DNA of 32,428 nucleotides from JAQBGV01 sp032128395 (lineage in GTDB: Bacteria > Planctomycetota > UBA8108 > UBA1146), in NCBI GenBank assembly GCA_032128395.1, contig JAQBGV010000233.1:1-32428 (forward strand), read 5' to 3'. Every line of letters starts with the position of its first letter. The first letter of the stretch is position 1. The notes under the pieces were generated by a model. The model saw nothing but the letters and a program-made list of their open reading frames with translations. It was not told the DNA's origin and did no database searches. Shown piece after piece: positions 1-7,662 of the stretch. The position numbers and the translations under genes are program-made.

Positions 1-44
1 AGGGAAACGTTTTTAGCCCAGTCTCTCGGCGCTCTACATAGCTT

Positions 45-133
45 CTGTCCCGGACGTTCGCCCGCTGATCCACCGATCTTCAAGAAGGCAATTGTCCGGG
101 ACCAGTCGGAATACCGGCGAACGTCCGGGACAG
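45..133. repeat. Perfect 18-bp inverted repeat with third core copy
   Basis: The sequence CTGTCCCGGACGTTCGCC at 45-62 is matched exactly by its reverse complement GGCGAACGTCCGGGACAG at 116-133, with 53 bases between. The spacer contains a further copy of the core GTCCGGGAC at 94-102, in the same orientation as the right arm. The core is itself nearly palindromic. The layout resembles a REP/BIME-type intergenic repeat or the remains of a small mobile element (inference). It could also form a long-stem structure in the 3' tail of the pseudopilin transcript. No transposase is visible on the portion shown. Confidence 0.6.
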
Positions 134-238
134 GCATCACCTTCGGCGAGCCAGTCCCATCGTTCGGCGTGCCCGGGCCGGAGCCGACCGGAGGTGACCC
201 TACTGAGTCATTGAGGATCGGTTTCGGCCCCGCATCGC

Positions 239-253
239 GGCAGCCGGGCTGCC
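239..253 (-). terminator. Possible terminator hairpin after GspJ-like gene
   Basis: GGCAGC and GCTGCC form a perfect 6-bp stem around a 3-base CGG loop, about 65 bases beyond the stop codon of the minus-strand pseudopilin operon. There is no run of T after it on the minus strand, so it would be a weak or factor-assisted terminator at best. Confidence 0.3.
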
Positions 254-319
254 ATCGCCGCTCCCCACCCTGGCCCACCGCAACGCCGCAGACGGTGCCT
301 CGCCGGAACCCGAGCCTTG

Positions 320-1561
320 TCAAAGAGTGGCGCGGTAGGGATGGACCGTTACGGTGAGGGTCCTCGGCTCCCTTCCCTCGTCGTTCAGCACGCGGATCGA
401 GATCCGGATCGCGCTCGGGACGTACGCCGCGCGGAAGCGCAGGCCCGTCTGGTTGCCCTCCCAATTGCTCGAGTCGATCTGCTCTTGGAAGAACAGCCTC
501 CCGTTGTCGTTCCGGGAGATCGTCTTGTCCCCGGGCGGGAACTTGCTGCTCCCCTCGGACCAGATGCTGAGAGACTGCCCCACGCCGAGCTGGGAGAAGC
601 GGTTGACGTTCGCGCCCCCCTGGGCCTGGAAGAAGGGACGATCGTCGACGCCGTTCTGGACGTCCCGTCGGCCGGCGTAGGCGACACCCTTCGAGAAGTC
701 GCGGAAGCCGCCATAGAGGAACTCCTTCATCCACACGTCGGTGTCGATCTCGGTCGGAGGCTTCTCTGAATCGACCAGCGCGCGCTCGGTCGACGGAGCG
801 ACGAACGCTCCCGGCTTCTGGTCGAAAATATTGTCGTAGAAGTATTCGATCCGCAGGTCGGTGACGTTGGGGCAGATCTCGATGAACTTCTGAGCGACAT
901 CGGTCGACGATCGATCGTAGTTCTCCCCATTGATGTCGAGATAGCGCACGGTCTTGAGAAGGATGAAGCTCGCGTTGTCCTCGACCTCCTCCGGGATCGC
1001 GGAGATCCGGTCGTCCTCGATCTCACGGGGGTCGGCGAGCATGTACTCGATGTTGGCGAGCTTCACGACGCCGTCGACGGTGACCGGTCCCCGGAAGTAG
1101 ATCGAAAAGGCGTCGTGCCTCGTCACGTTGGGGCCGCTTCGGAGCGTGTACTGACGCTCGAAGATCTTCGCGCCTTCGTCGTACTCGCCCGCTTGACCGC
1201 CATCGAGGTTCGGCCCGTGAATCCCTAGCTCCTCGCCGTCGTCCCAGTGTCCGTTCTTGAAGCCACCTTGGGTGGACTGGGGCTTGTCGATGAAGTACTC
1301 GAGGCTGGTGGTAGGTTCCCAACCACGAAGCGCGGTCTCCATGTCGTTGAGCGCGTACCGGAACTTCTGGTAGACCTCCACCTTGGTCGTCGTCGTGTGA
1401 TAGATCCTCTGCGCCTGGGTCCCCACGGTGGAGATGCAGAGCGAGATGACGGCGGCCAGCGTCAGTGCGACGAGCAGCTCGAGCAGAGTGAAGCCACCCG
1501 CGGCGCTCGCGGCGCTACCTGGTGACGAGGATCTTCTTGCGCAGAATTGGTTCGCGCGCAC
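320..1561 (-). CDS. Type II secretion pseudopilin, GspJ-like
   Basis: This is a 413-residue minor pseudopilin, expected to be cleaved and methylated by the prepilin peptidase and placed at the tip of the type II secretion pseudopilus in the inner membrane and periplasm. The prepilin site is clear: Gly23 followed by FTLLE, with the conserved Glu at mature position 5 (Glu28), then a hydrophobic helix to about residue 45. The segment after the helix (QKFRYALNDMETALRG) fits the GspJ/PulJ pattern, as does being last in a G-H-I-J order. It is about twice the usual GspJ length, so it carries extra periplasmic sequence. The start is GTG at 1561 with AAGGG about 9 bases upstream, inside the 3' end of the preceding gene (47-base overlap), which implies translational coupling. 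GspJ rather than another minor pseudopilin is inferred from order and the helix region. Confidence 0.8.
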   Translation of the reverse strand: MRANQFCARRSSSPGSAASAAGGFTLLELLVALTLAAVISLCISTVGTQAQRIYHTTTTKVEVYQKFRYALNDMETALRGWEPTTSLEYFIDKPQSTQGGFKNGHWDDGEELGIHGPNLDGGQAGEYDEGAKIFERQYTLRSGPNVTRHDAFSIYFRGPVTVDGVVKLANIEYMLADPREIEDDRISAIPEEVEDNASFILLKTVRYLDINGENYDRSSTDVAQKFIEICPNVTDLRIEYFYDNIFDQKPGAFVAPSTERALVDSEKPPTEIDTDVWMKEFLYGGFRDFSKGVAYAGRRDVQNGVDDRPFFQAQGGANVNRFSQLGVGQSLSIWSEGSSKFPPGDKTISRNDNGRLFFQEQIDSSNWEGNQTGLRFRAAYVPSAIRISIRVLNDEGREPRTLTVTVHPYRATL

Positions 1562-2444
1562 CGGCTGTGCCCTTCAGGAAGGAGCGGAAGACCAGGATTT
1601 CAACTTCGTACAGTTCTCCGGCGGGGATGAAGTCGGGGTCCGCCGGACCGGATCGATCGAGGCTGGCATCGCGGAACGCGGGACGGATCGCGAACGCGAA
1701 GCCGTACTGCGAAATGGGGTCGTCGTCGACCGCATCCGCACCATCCTCATCGACAAATTGGTCGGCGAAACGATTGCTCAGCGAATACACGCGGTACACA
1801 TCGAAATCAGTCTCGCCCGTCTCCGAGTCGATGTAGTCATCGCCATCGTCATCGGCATTCCCAGGGTTCCCACCACCGTTCGGCTGGGCCCCCGACTCCT
1901 CGTCCGACTCTTCCCCGAGCTGGAGCCCTTGGACCATCGGTGTCCAAGTCTTTCCGTCAGTCTCGGGATAGACGAAGACCTTGCCGCGGCGATAGGCCGC
2001 CCCGCGATCGACCGACTGACGACCAGAACCGGCCGGGGTGGGGAATAGGATGTAGTGATCGTCGATCGCGCTCGCCTGAGAGACTCGGCGCGGCAGAGGA
2101 TCCTCGACGCCGTCGTACTGGAACAGGAAGTAGGTGTGCTGACCGGTCGCGTCCTGGCCCTTGCGGGTCTGGATTCCGTCGCGGATCGCCTGCTCGACCG
2201 AACGGGCGATCAGAACGGCGTTCGTCTCCTCGATCGTGATTCTTCCCGACTTCATCGCGACCGGGAAGAGTGCGAGGAGTCCCATCAACCCGATCGTCAG
2301 GATCGCGGTGGCGATCAGGATCTCCAAGATCGTGAAGCCCGCGCGGGGGGGCGAACTGCCCTCCATGGTCAGGCTTCCCGCGGCAGAATCTCGGCCGCCG
2401 AGGACACAGACCGGGGTGGACCCAACGGAATTGGGTGCGTTCAC
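1515..2444 (-). CDS. Type II secretion pseudopilin, GspI/PilV-like
   Basis: This 309-residue protein has a prepilin motif at Gly36-Phe37 (GFTILE, Glu41) and a hydrophobic helix to about residue 62, followed by helical sequence typical of the GspI/PilV group. GspI normally has about 120-130 residues, so this one is greatly enlarged. The extra part contains an acidic Gly/Asn-rich insert at 178-243 with two Asp-rich loops (DDDGDDYIDSE at about 198-208, DEDGADAVDDD at about 232-242) that look like calcium-binding loops. The chosen start is GTG at 2444, overlapping the preceding stop as GTGA, with GAGGTG just upstream. An ATG at 2366 with GGGAAG upstream would give a more usual 10-residue leader and remains possible. 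Identity as a pseudopilin is certain; the GspI assignment is inferred from order. Confidence 0.8.
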   Translation of the reverse strand: MNAPNSVGSTPVCVLGGRDSAAGSLTMEGSSPPRAGFTILEILIATAILTIGLMGLLALFPVAMKSGRITIEETNAVLIARSVEQAIRDGIQTRKGQDATGQHTYFLFQYDGVEDPLPRRVSQASAIDDHYILFPTPAGSGRQSVDRGAAYRRGKVFVYPETDGKTWTPMVQGLQLGEESDEESGAQPNGGGNPGNADDDGDDYIDSETGETDFDVYRVYSLSNRFADQFVDEDGADAVDDDPISQYGFAFAIRPAFRDASLDRSGPADPDFIPAGELYEVEILVFRSFLKGTAGAREPILRKKILVTR

Positions 2445-3103
2445 TCGATCACCTCGATCTTGAAGACCGTGCGGCCGGTCGGGCGGATGTCGATGTAGCC
2501 GCGGTTGAACAGGTCCCCCAGTCGGGAGAGCACGATGTCGGAATCCTCAGGTGGCGTTTCGTTGAATTCGTAGGTCGGGATGTCCTGATAGCTGCCGAAG
2601 TCGACGGTGCCGTCAGGAAGGAACCGTAGGACGATGTCCTGCGGAGTGGTCTGCCACTCCTTCGCCGGGAGCGTCGCGTCATCGAGGATTACCGCCAGGT
2701 CGGTGGGGAGCGACTTGAAGTCCCGCCGTGCGAAGTGCAGATCGTAGGAGAGGGTTCCCGAAGTATCGGGGTCGTAAGGGCGTATCGATCCTTCGAAGGC
2801 ACCCAAGTCCTTCCCCTTCGGTTCCCGGTAGAGCCGGAGTCCGTCGCGGAGGAAGACGACCTGATAGGTCTGCTTCTTGGTCACCGCATTGTTCCGCGCC
2901 TCGTTCATCGTGCTCGAGATCAGGGTCCCCGCGTTCTCGAGCTTTCGGTTCTGGAACAACTTCGCCATCGACGGGATCAGGAATCCCGCCGCGATGATGA
3001 TGATGCCGATCGTCACCACCATCTCGATCAGAGTGAATCCGGCGATCCGGCCAGTGGATCGAGGGTCTGCGTATCGAAGGACTGGGGATCGAGAGTCTCT
3101 CAT
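2441..3103 (-). CDS. Type II secretion pseudopilin, GspH-like
   Basis: This 220-residue minor pseudopilin has a 22-residue leader, a prepilin cleavage site (Gly22, then FTLIE with Glu27) and a hydrophobic N-terminal helix. The segment after the helix, with NAGTLISSTMNEARNNAV, matches the GspH/FimT pattern in which a short helix leads into a beta-rich domain with a strand like TYQVVFLRDG. The ATG at 3103 has GAGGAG 9 bases upstream and lies 13 bases after the previous stop. The gene overlaps the next one by 4 bases. GspH is expected in the pseudopilus tip complex. Leader length is longer than the classical 6-7 residues, as in the other members of this cluster. Confidence 0.8.
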   Translation of the reverse strand: MRDSRSPVLRYADPRSTGRIAGFTLIEMVVTIGIIIIAAGFLIPSMAKLFQNRKLENAGTLISSTMNEARNNAVTKKQTYQVVFLRDGLRLYREPKGKDLGAFEGSIRPYDPDTSGTLSYDLHFARRDFKSLPTDLAVILDDATLPAKEWQTTPQDIVLRFLPDGTVDFGSYQDIPTYEFNETPPEDSDIVLSRLGDLFNRGYIDIRPTGRTVFKIEVIE

Positions 3104-3116
3104 CAGGATCTACTCC

Positions 3117-3827
3117 TCAATCCTTCTCGGAATCGGAACCAGGACCGGGAATCCGCCAGTTCGAGATCGCCTCCTCCGGCTTTTCATCCTCTTCGTGGCC
3201 GTTCGGACCGTGGCTCCAGAAGTCGAACTGACCGATGTTCTGGGGGCCCGGGGTCTCGACCCCGGAGTCGGCCGCCTCACGTGGATCATCGCCGTGCGCG
3301 CGTCCATTTTCCCAACCGAGGTGCACATCCCCGTCGTCCTGGGTGCTGTACATGTCCGGGCGGGTGATGCGGTCGTAGTGAAACGGCTGGAAGAACCCAT
3401 CGAAGAGCTCGCGGGCGTCCGGATCGTCGAGGATGGGAGGACTGAGCGAGTCGACCTTGAAGTCGGCGATCGGATCCTCCTGACCAGATTCTTTGAACGT
3501 GCCGTCCGGCTGGCGCTGGCGGAGTATCACCGGCTGCAATAGCCCGAAGGTGAGAGCGGCTCCGCTCTCGAGCGGCGTTCCCTCCGCGGTCTCGACGCGC
3601 TCGTCGATCCCATCGGAGGGATAGGTCCCGGTCTTCCCTTTGTACAGATCGAGGAAGAGGGTGACTTGGTGGACCAGCCCCTCGGTGTTCTTCTTCCGCG
3701 CTTTCTGACGCAGCGGGCCCGCGGCGACGATGAGCATGCCGAAGAGGAGGAAGATGATGCTGATCACGATCAGCAGCTCGATCATCGTGAATCCCAGCTT
3801 CGAAGACTCCAGCTTCGAAGACTCCAT
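3117..3827 (-). CDS. Second GspG-like pseudopilin
   Basis: A 236-residue protein with a prepilin site at Gly12-Phe13 (GFTMIELLIVISII, Glu17) and a GspG-like end: FDFWSHGPNG at about 201-210 and ISNW at 221-224, parallel to FDFWSRGPDG and IGNW in the neighbouring GspG. The DPWG loop of true GspG is replaced by DGFFQPFHY, and a tail of about 12 residues follows. It is therefore probably a diverged duplicate of GspG rather than a second major subunit. The frame is open upstream to 3941, inside the previous gene. I chose ATG 3827 because it clears the previous stop by 52 bases, has GGAAAGGG upstream and gives an 11-residue leader. Tandem 15-base repeats sit in the leader. Confidence 0.75.
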   Translation of the reverse strand: MESSKLESSKLGFTMIELLIVISIIFLLFGMLIVAAGPLRQKARKKNTEGLVHQVTLFLDLYKGKTGTYPSDGIDERVETAEGTPLESGAALTFGLLQPVILRQRQPDGTFKESGQEDPIADFKVDSLSPPILDDPDARELFDGFFQPFHYDRITRPDMYSTQDDGDVHLGWENGRAHGDDPREAADSGVETPGPQNIGQFDFWSHGPNGHEEDEKPEEAISNWRIPGPGSDSEKD

Positions 3828-3840
3828 CCTCGAAGGCACC
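3796..3840 (-). repeat. 15-bp tandem repeat across the start of the second GspG-like gene
   Basis: On the minus strand GGAGTCTTCGAAGCT occurs twice in direct succession (3811-3825, then 3796-3810). A degenerate copy, GGTGCCTTCGAGGAT, precedes them at 3826-3840 and supplies bases of the start codon. Because the unit is 15 bases, copy number changes would alter the prepilin leader by five residues without a frameshift; the leader reads ESSKL twice. Confidence 0.7.
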
Positions 3841-3879
3841 CTTTCCGAACACTCGCGCGTCCGGGGCTGCTGGGATCGA

Positions 3880-4518
3880 CTACCAGTTGCCGATGTCATC
3901 CCCGACCTCGTCCCGTCCGTAGCAGGCTTCGTTCTTGCCATCCGGCCCCCGTGACCAGAAGTCGAACCCCCTCGGGTTGATCATCCAGTCCTTGCGTTTC
4001 TTCTTCGAGTCGTTCTCCCGGTAGAGGTACGGACTCCCCCAGGGATCGAGGTAGAACTTCTCCACCTCGGAGTCGCTGACCTCATCCCTGTCCGCGGTGC
4101 GATAGCCGGACTGCACGTCCTCGTCCACGACGACGACCCCTTCGATCTTCAGCTCGGCGTAGGGGGCATTCTTGCCGCCCTTCCCACCCTTCGAGGGAGG
4201 GTCGTCGCAGATCGCCACGTAGAGCACCGGGAACGCATTGAATTCCTCGAGATCGTCGTCGTCGCAGGCCTTGTCGTACGCGGGGTAGAAGCCCATGTCG
4301 AATTGGAACGACTTCACCCCCGAGGCGAAGATGGTGGAGATGTCGTGGCTCGCCTGAGCCTTCTTCGTCTGTCCCTTCACCCGGGAGATCCCGGCGACGA
4401 TCATCCCAGCCAAGGTGCCGATGATGGCGATCACGATCAGGAGCTCGATCAGCGTGAAGCCTGACGAGAGCTGCCGCAGCCGAAACTTGCTGCGATCGCT
4501 TGTGGAGCGCATCTCCAT
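3880..4518 (-). CDS. gspG: Type II secretion major pseudopilin GspG
   Basis: This 212-residue protein is the most canonical of the cluster. It has a prepilin site at Gly20-Phe21 (FTLIELLIVIAIIGTLAGM, Glu25), the major-pseudopilin signature DPWGSPYLY at 158-166, FDFWSRGPDG at 185-194, and a C-terminal DDIGNW. In GspG proteins the C-terminal acidic loop binds calcium and stabilises the fibre (established for the family). It is longer than typical GspG (about 140 residues) because of an insert at about 85-150 containing DDDD and a Gly/Lys-rich stretch. It is the first gene of the operon, started by ATG 4518 with AAGGA about 10 bases upstream. The secretion ATPase (GspE), platform protein (GspF) and secretin (GspD) are not in the window, so this is a detached pseudopilin operon. 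Confidence 0.9.
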   Translation of the reverse strand: MEMRSTSDRSKFRLRQLSSGFTLIELLIVIAIIGTLAGMIVAGISRVKGQTKKAQASHDISTIFASGVKSFQFDMGFYPAYDKACDDDDLEEFNAFPVLYVAICDDPPSKGGKGGKNAPYAELKIEGVVVVDEDVQSGYRTADRDEVSDSEVEKFYLDPWGSPYLYRENDSKKKRKDWMINPRGFDFWSRGPDGKNEACYGRDEVGDDIGNW

Positions 4519-4798
4519 CGTTCGGAGTTCCTTTCACTCGCAGGTGCGTACCCGCGGAAAATGGTTCGGGACAACCGCCATGACACCACACGCCACGGAT
4601 GACGCCCCCCCTGCCGGGACGTTGCACCCCGGGGAGCGCGCACGCGGAGACCTCGAGCGGACCCACGCGAGGCGCGGCTCAATCTCTCCAGTTCCGGGCG
4701 GAAACCGCTTATTCTGACCCGAACTGACGAGATGACAAGGCTTTCGAGCGAGGGGAGAGGCCGCTGGGGCGAACGGACCTGAGGCGTGGTCGGGGAAG
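4519..4798. other. Intergenic region between accC and gspG
   Basis: These 280 bases must contain the end of the accBC transcript and, probably, the promoter of the pseudopilin operon, all read on the minus strand. I find no gene and no strong terminator hairpin. On the minus strand TTGTCC lies about 60 bases before gspG, but nothing close to TATAAT sits at the right distance, so I do not call a promoter. Confidence 0.5.
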
Positions 4799-6151
4799 CT
4801 ACCCGTCCAGGAAATACTCCTCGATGAAGCCCGTGTGCACGTTTCCCTGCACGAAGTGGTAGTGGCGGAAAATCTCGCGGCAGAACGGGATCGTGGTGTG
4901 GACCCCTTCGATCACGAACTCGTCGAGAGCCCGTCGCATCGTGTGGATCGCCTCCTCCCGGCTCTCCCTGTGCACGATCAACTTCCCGATGAGCGAGTCG
5001 TAGCAGCTGGGGATCTTGTAGCCGGAGTAGACGTGCGAATCGAGCCTCACTCCGTACCCGCCTGGCGGAATATGTCGGGTGATCGTCCCCGGGGAAGGCT
5101 TGAAGCCATCCGCTGGGTTCTCCGCGTTGATCCGGCATTCGATGCTCGAGCCTCGGATCACCACATCTTCCTGGCGGAAGCGCAGAGGGGTCCCCGCGGC
5201 GACCAGGATCTGCTCTCGGACGAGATCGATACCGGTCACCATTTCGGTGACGGGATGCTCGACCTGGATCCGGGTGTTCATCTCGATGAAGTAGAACTTG
5301 CCGTCCGCGTCGAGCAGGAACTCGACGGTCCCCGCGCCCCGATACTCTGCGCCACGGGCGAGCGCGATCGCGCACTCGCCGAGCCGTCGGCGGAGATCAT
5401 CGTCCACCGCCGGCGAGGGGGCCTCCTCGATCAGCTTCTGGTGGCGACGTTGGAGCGAACAGTCGCGCTCCCCGAGGTGCACCACTTCACCGTAGCTATC
5501 GGCGAGGATCTGGATCTCGACGTGGCGCGGCTTGTCGATGTACTTCTCGATGTACACGTCAGGGTTCTTGAATGCGAGCTGGGCCTCGCTGCGCGCCGCA
5601 TGGTAGCCGCTGACGAAGCTAGCATCGTTGCGGGCGTGGCGCATCCCACGCCCTCCCCCCCCCGCGACCGCCTTGATCAGAACCGGATAGCCGAGTTCGC
5701 GGGCGATCCGGAGCGCCTCGTCCTCGTCGCGGACGATGTCCTTCGAGCCGGGGACCACCGGCACCCCGAGCTTCATCGCCAGATCCCGCGCTGCCGCCTT
5801 GTCCCCGAGTTGACGGATGTTCTCGACGGTCGGCCCGATGAATTGGATGTGGCACGACTGGCAGATCTCGGCGAACTGAGCATTCTCGGAGAGGAAGCCG
5901 TAGCCGGGGTGGATCGCTTCGACGTCGGTGATCTCGGCCGCGCTGATGATCTTCGGGATATCGAGATAGCTCTGGAGGCTCGGGCCGGGGCCGATACAGA
6001 CGGTTTCGTCGGCGAGATCTAGGTACGCCGCACCTCGGTCGGCCTCGGAGTAGACGGCGACCGTCTCGATCCCCAGCTCGCGACACGCCCGGATCACCCG
6101 GAGCGCGATCTCTCCGCGATTTGCGATGAGCACCCGCGAGAACGGCTTCAT
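4799..6151 (-). CDS. accC: Acetyl-CoA carboxylase, biotin carboxylase subunit
   Basis: AccC uses ATP and bicarbonate to carboxylate biotin on the carrier protein AccB, the first half-reaction in making malonyl-CoA for fatty acids. The 450-residue length is exactly that of the family. The N-terminal pre-ATP-grasp domain starts VLIANRGEIALRVIRA. HPGYGFLSEN is at 81-90, the glycine-rich ATP loop GGGGRGM at 164-170, the HQKLIEEAPSP segment near 237-247, and the catalytic RIQVEHPVTE at 294-303. It begins at ATG 6151, only 13 bases after accB, so the two are co-transcribed in the usual accB-accC order. The carboxyltransferase genes accA and accD are not in this window. No key residue appears to be missing. 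Confidence 0.97.
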   Translation of the reverse strand: MKPFSRVLIANRGEIALRVIRACRELGIETVAVYSEADRGAAYLDLADETVCIGPGPSLQSYLDIPKIISAAEITDVEAIHPGYGFLSENAQFAEICQSCHIQFIGPTVENIRQLGDKAAARDLAMKLGVPVVPGSKDIVRDEDEALRIARELGYPVLIKAVAGGGGRGMRHARNDASFVSGYHAARSEAQLAFKNPDVYIEKYIDKPRHVEIQILADSYGEVVHLGERDCSLQRRHQKLIEEAPSPAVDDDLRRRLGECAIALARGAEYRGAGTVEFLLDADGKFYFIEMNTRIQVEHPVTEMVTGIDLVREQILVAAGTPLRFRQEDVVIRGSSIECRINAENPADGFKPSPGTITRHIPPGGYGVRLDSHVYSGYKIPSCYDSLIGKLIVHRESREEAIHTMRRALDEFVIEGVHTTIPFCREIFRHYHFVQGNVHTGFIEEYFLDG

Positions 6152-6164
6152 CGCGCCCCCCCGC

Positions 6165-6641
<477 letters not shown>

Positions 6642-6740
6642 GAGAACATCCGTTCGGCGGCGGGGGAGTGGGTTCGAGGCGCAACTCCAGCGGGTAGAGT
6701 AGGTTCCGTGACCGAAAGGGTCAAGGGAGACAGGGCACGG

Positions 6741-7649
6741 ATGCAGACAGGGTCAATACGAACGAAGGGGGGTGCCCGATTCGGGGTAAGCGGCTGGGAC
6801 TACCCGGATTGGCGCGGTCCCATCTACCCGCCGGTCCCCCCTCGGGGCTTCCGCGCTCTCCCCCTCCTCGCCCGTTTCCTCGACTTCATGGAAGTGAACG
6901 TCAGCTACTACCGGATTCTGCCCCCCGCGCCCGCGCTCCGCTGGGTCGAGGAGACCCCCCCCGAGTTCTCCTTCGTCTTCAAGGCCTGGGGAGGATGGAC
7001 GCACGAGGGCACGCCCCCCGCGGGGAAAGAAGTCGAAGCGTTCCGAGCGCTCGTCGAGCCCGCAGCCGCGGCGGGTCGTCTCGAAGGGATCCTCGCCCAG
7101 TTTCCTCCCGGGCTCGCCGATCCGGACGCCGCGATCTCGCGACTCCTCCCCCTCCGCGACGCACTCGCTCCCCACCGGATCTTCGCCGAGTTTCGGCATC
7201 GACTGCTCTGGCGCGATGCGGTCTTCGCGCGACTCGAGGCGGAGGGGATCGACTTCGTGAACGTCGACCTGCCGCAAGTCGGGTCGCTCCCCCCGCTCAG
7301 TCGGGTCAACACAGGGCCGGTCGCGTACCTGCGACTCCACGGACGCAATCGCAAGGGGTGGGCGCGATCCTCCCCGCGTGACGAGCGCTACCACCACGAG
7401 TACGATCTCTCGCAGGTGGGAGAACTCCTCGACGCGGTCCGCGAGCTGCTCACTCGTTGCCCACGGGTTCTCATCGGGGCGAACAACCACTTTCGTGCGC
7501 AGGCCCCCGCTGCGATCGCGCTCCTCCGCTCGGAGCTCGAGGGAGGGCCGGTCCCCGTCCCTGCGCGGCTCCTCGAGGCGATGCCCGTACTCCGGTCTCG
7601 GGCGGTTCCGCTCCCCGAGGAGGAGCTCCGCTCCGGCGGAACTGAATGA
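6741..7649 (+). CDS. DUF72 domain protein (YecE-like)
   Basis: This 302-residue protein belongs to the DUF72/YecE family, TIM-barrel-like proteins of unknown biochemical function. Family hallmarks are visible: GVSGWDYPDWRG at 15-26, the segment EVNVSYYRILP at about 51-61, EFRH at 150-153, YLRLHGRN at 196-203 and NNHFRAQAP at 248-256. ATG 6741 (AGGG about 6 bases upstream) places the conserved motif where it belongs. An in-frame GTG at 6708 is an alternative, while extension to 6474 would run through accB antisense and is unlikely. Its stop is 13 bases before the pseudouridine synthase gene, so they are likely co-transcribed. I cannot assign a reaction. Confidence 0.9.
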   Translation: MQTGSIRTKGGARFGVSGWDYPDWRGPIYPPVPPRGFRALPLLARFLDFMEVNVSYYRILPPAPALRWVEETPPEFSFVFKAWGGWTHEGTPPAGKEVEAFRALVEPAAAAGRLEGILAQFPPGLADPDAAISRLLPLRDALAPHRIFAEFRHRLLWRDAVFARLEAEGIDFVNVDLPQVGSLPPLSRVNTGPVAYLRLHGRNRKGWARSSPRDERYHHEYDLSQVGELLDAVRELLTRCPRVLIGANNHFRAQAPAAIALLRSELEGGPVPVPARLLEAMPVLRSRAVPLPEEELRSGGTE

Positions 7650-7662
7650 ACGGCGATCGAGG

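Larger units (their letters stand above)
1..319. other. Non-coding stretch downstream of the pseudopilin operon
   Basis: This stretch lies beyond the stop codon of the GspJ-like gene and reaches the window edge. I find no convincing gene: the one short open frame on the plus strand (169-357) has no ribosome binding site, no recognisable motif, and runs into the GspJ-like coding region antisense. What it does hold is a perfect 18-base inverted repeat (45-62 against 116-133) and a short GC-rich hairpin at 239-253. Both are listed separately. Confidence 0.6.

Noticed and set aside
169..357. Small plus-strand frame of 62 codons
   Set aside because: No ribosome binding site or motif, Pro/Arg-rich composition typical of spurious frames, and overlap with the GspJ-like gene.
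6642..6740. Possible promoter TTCGAG-16-TAGAGT between accB and the DUF72 gene
   Set aside because: Both boxes are poor matches and the spacing is not ideal; a promoter is expected here but this one cannot be supported.
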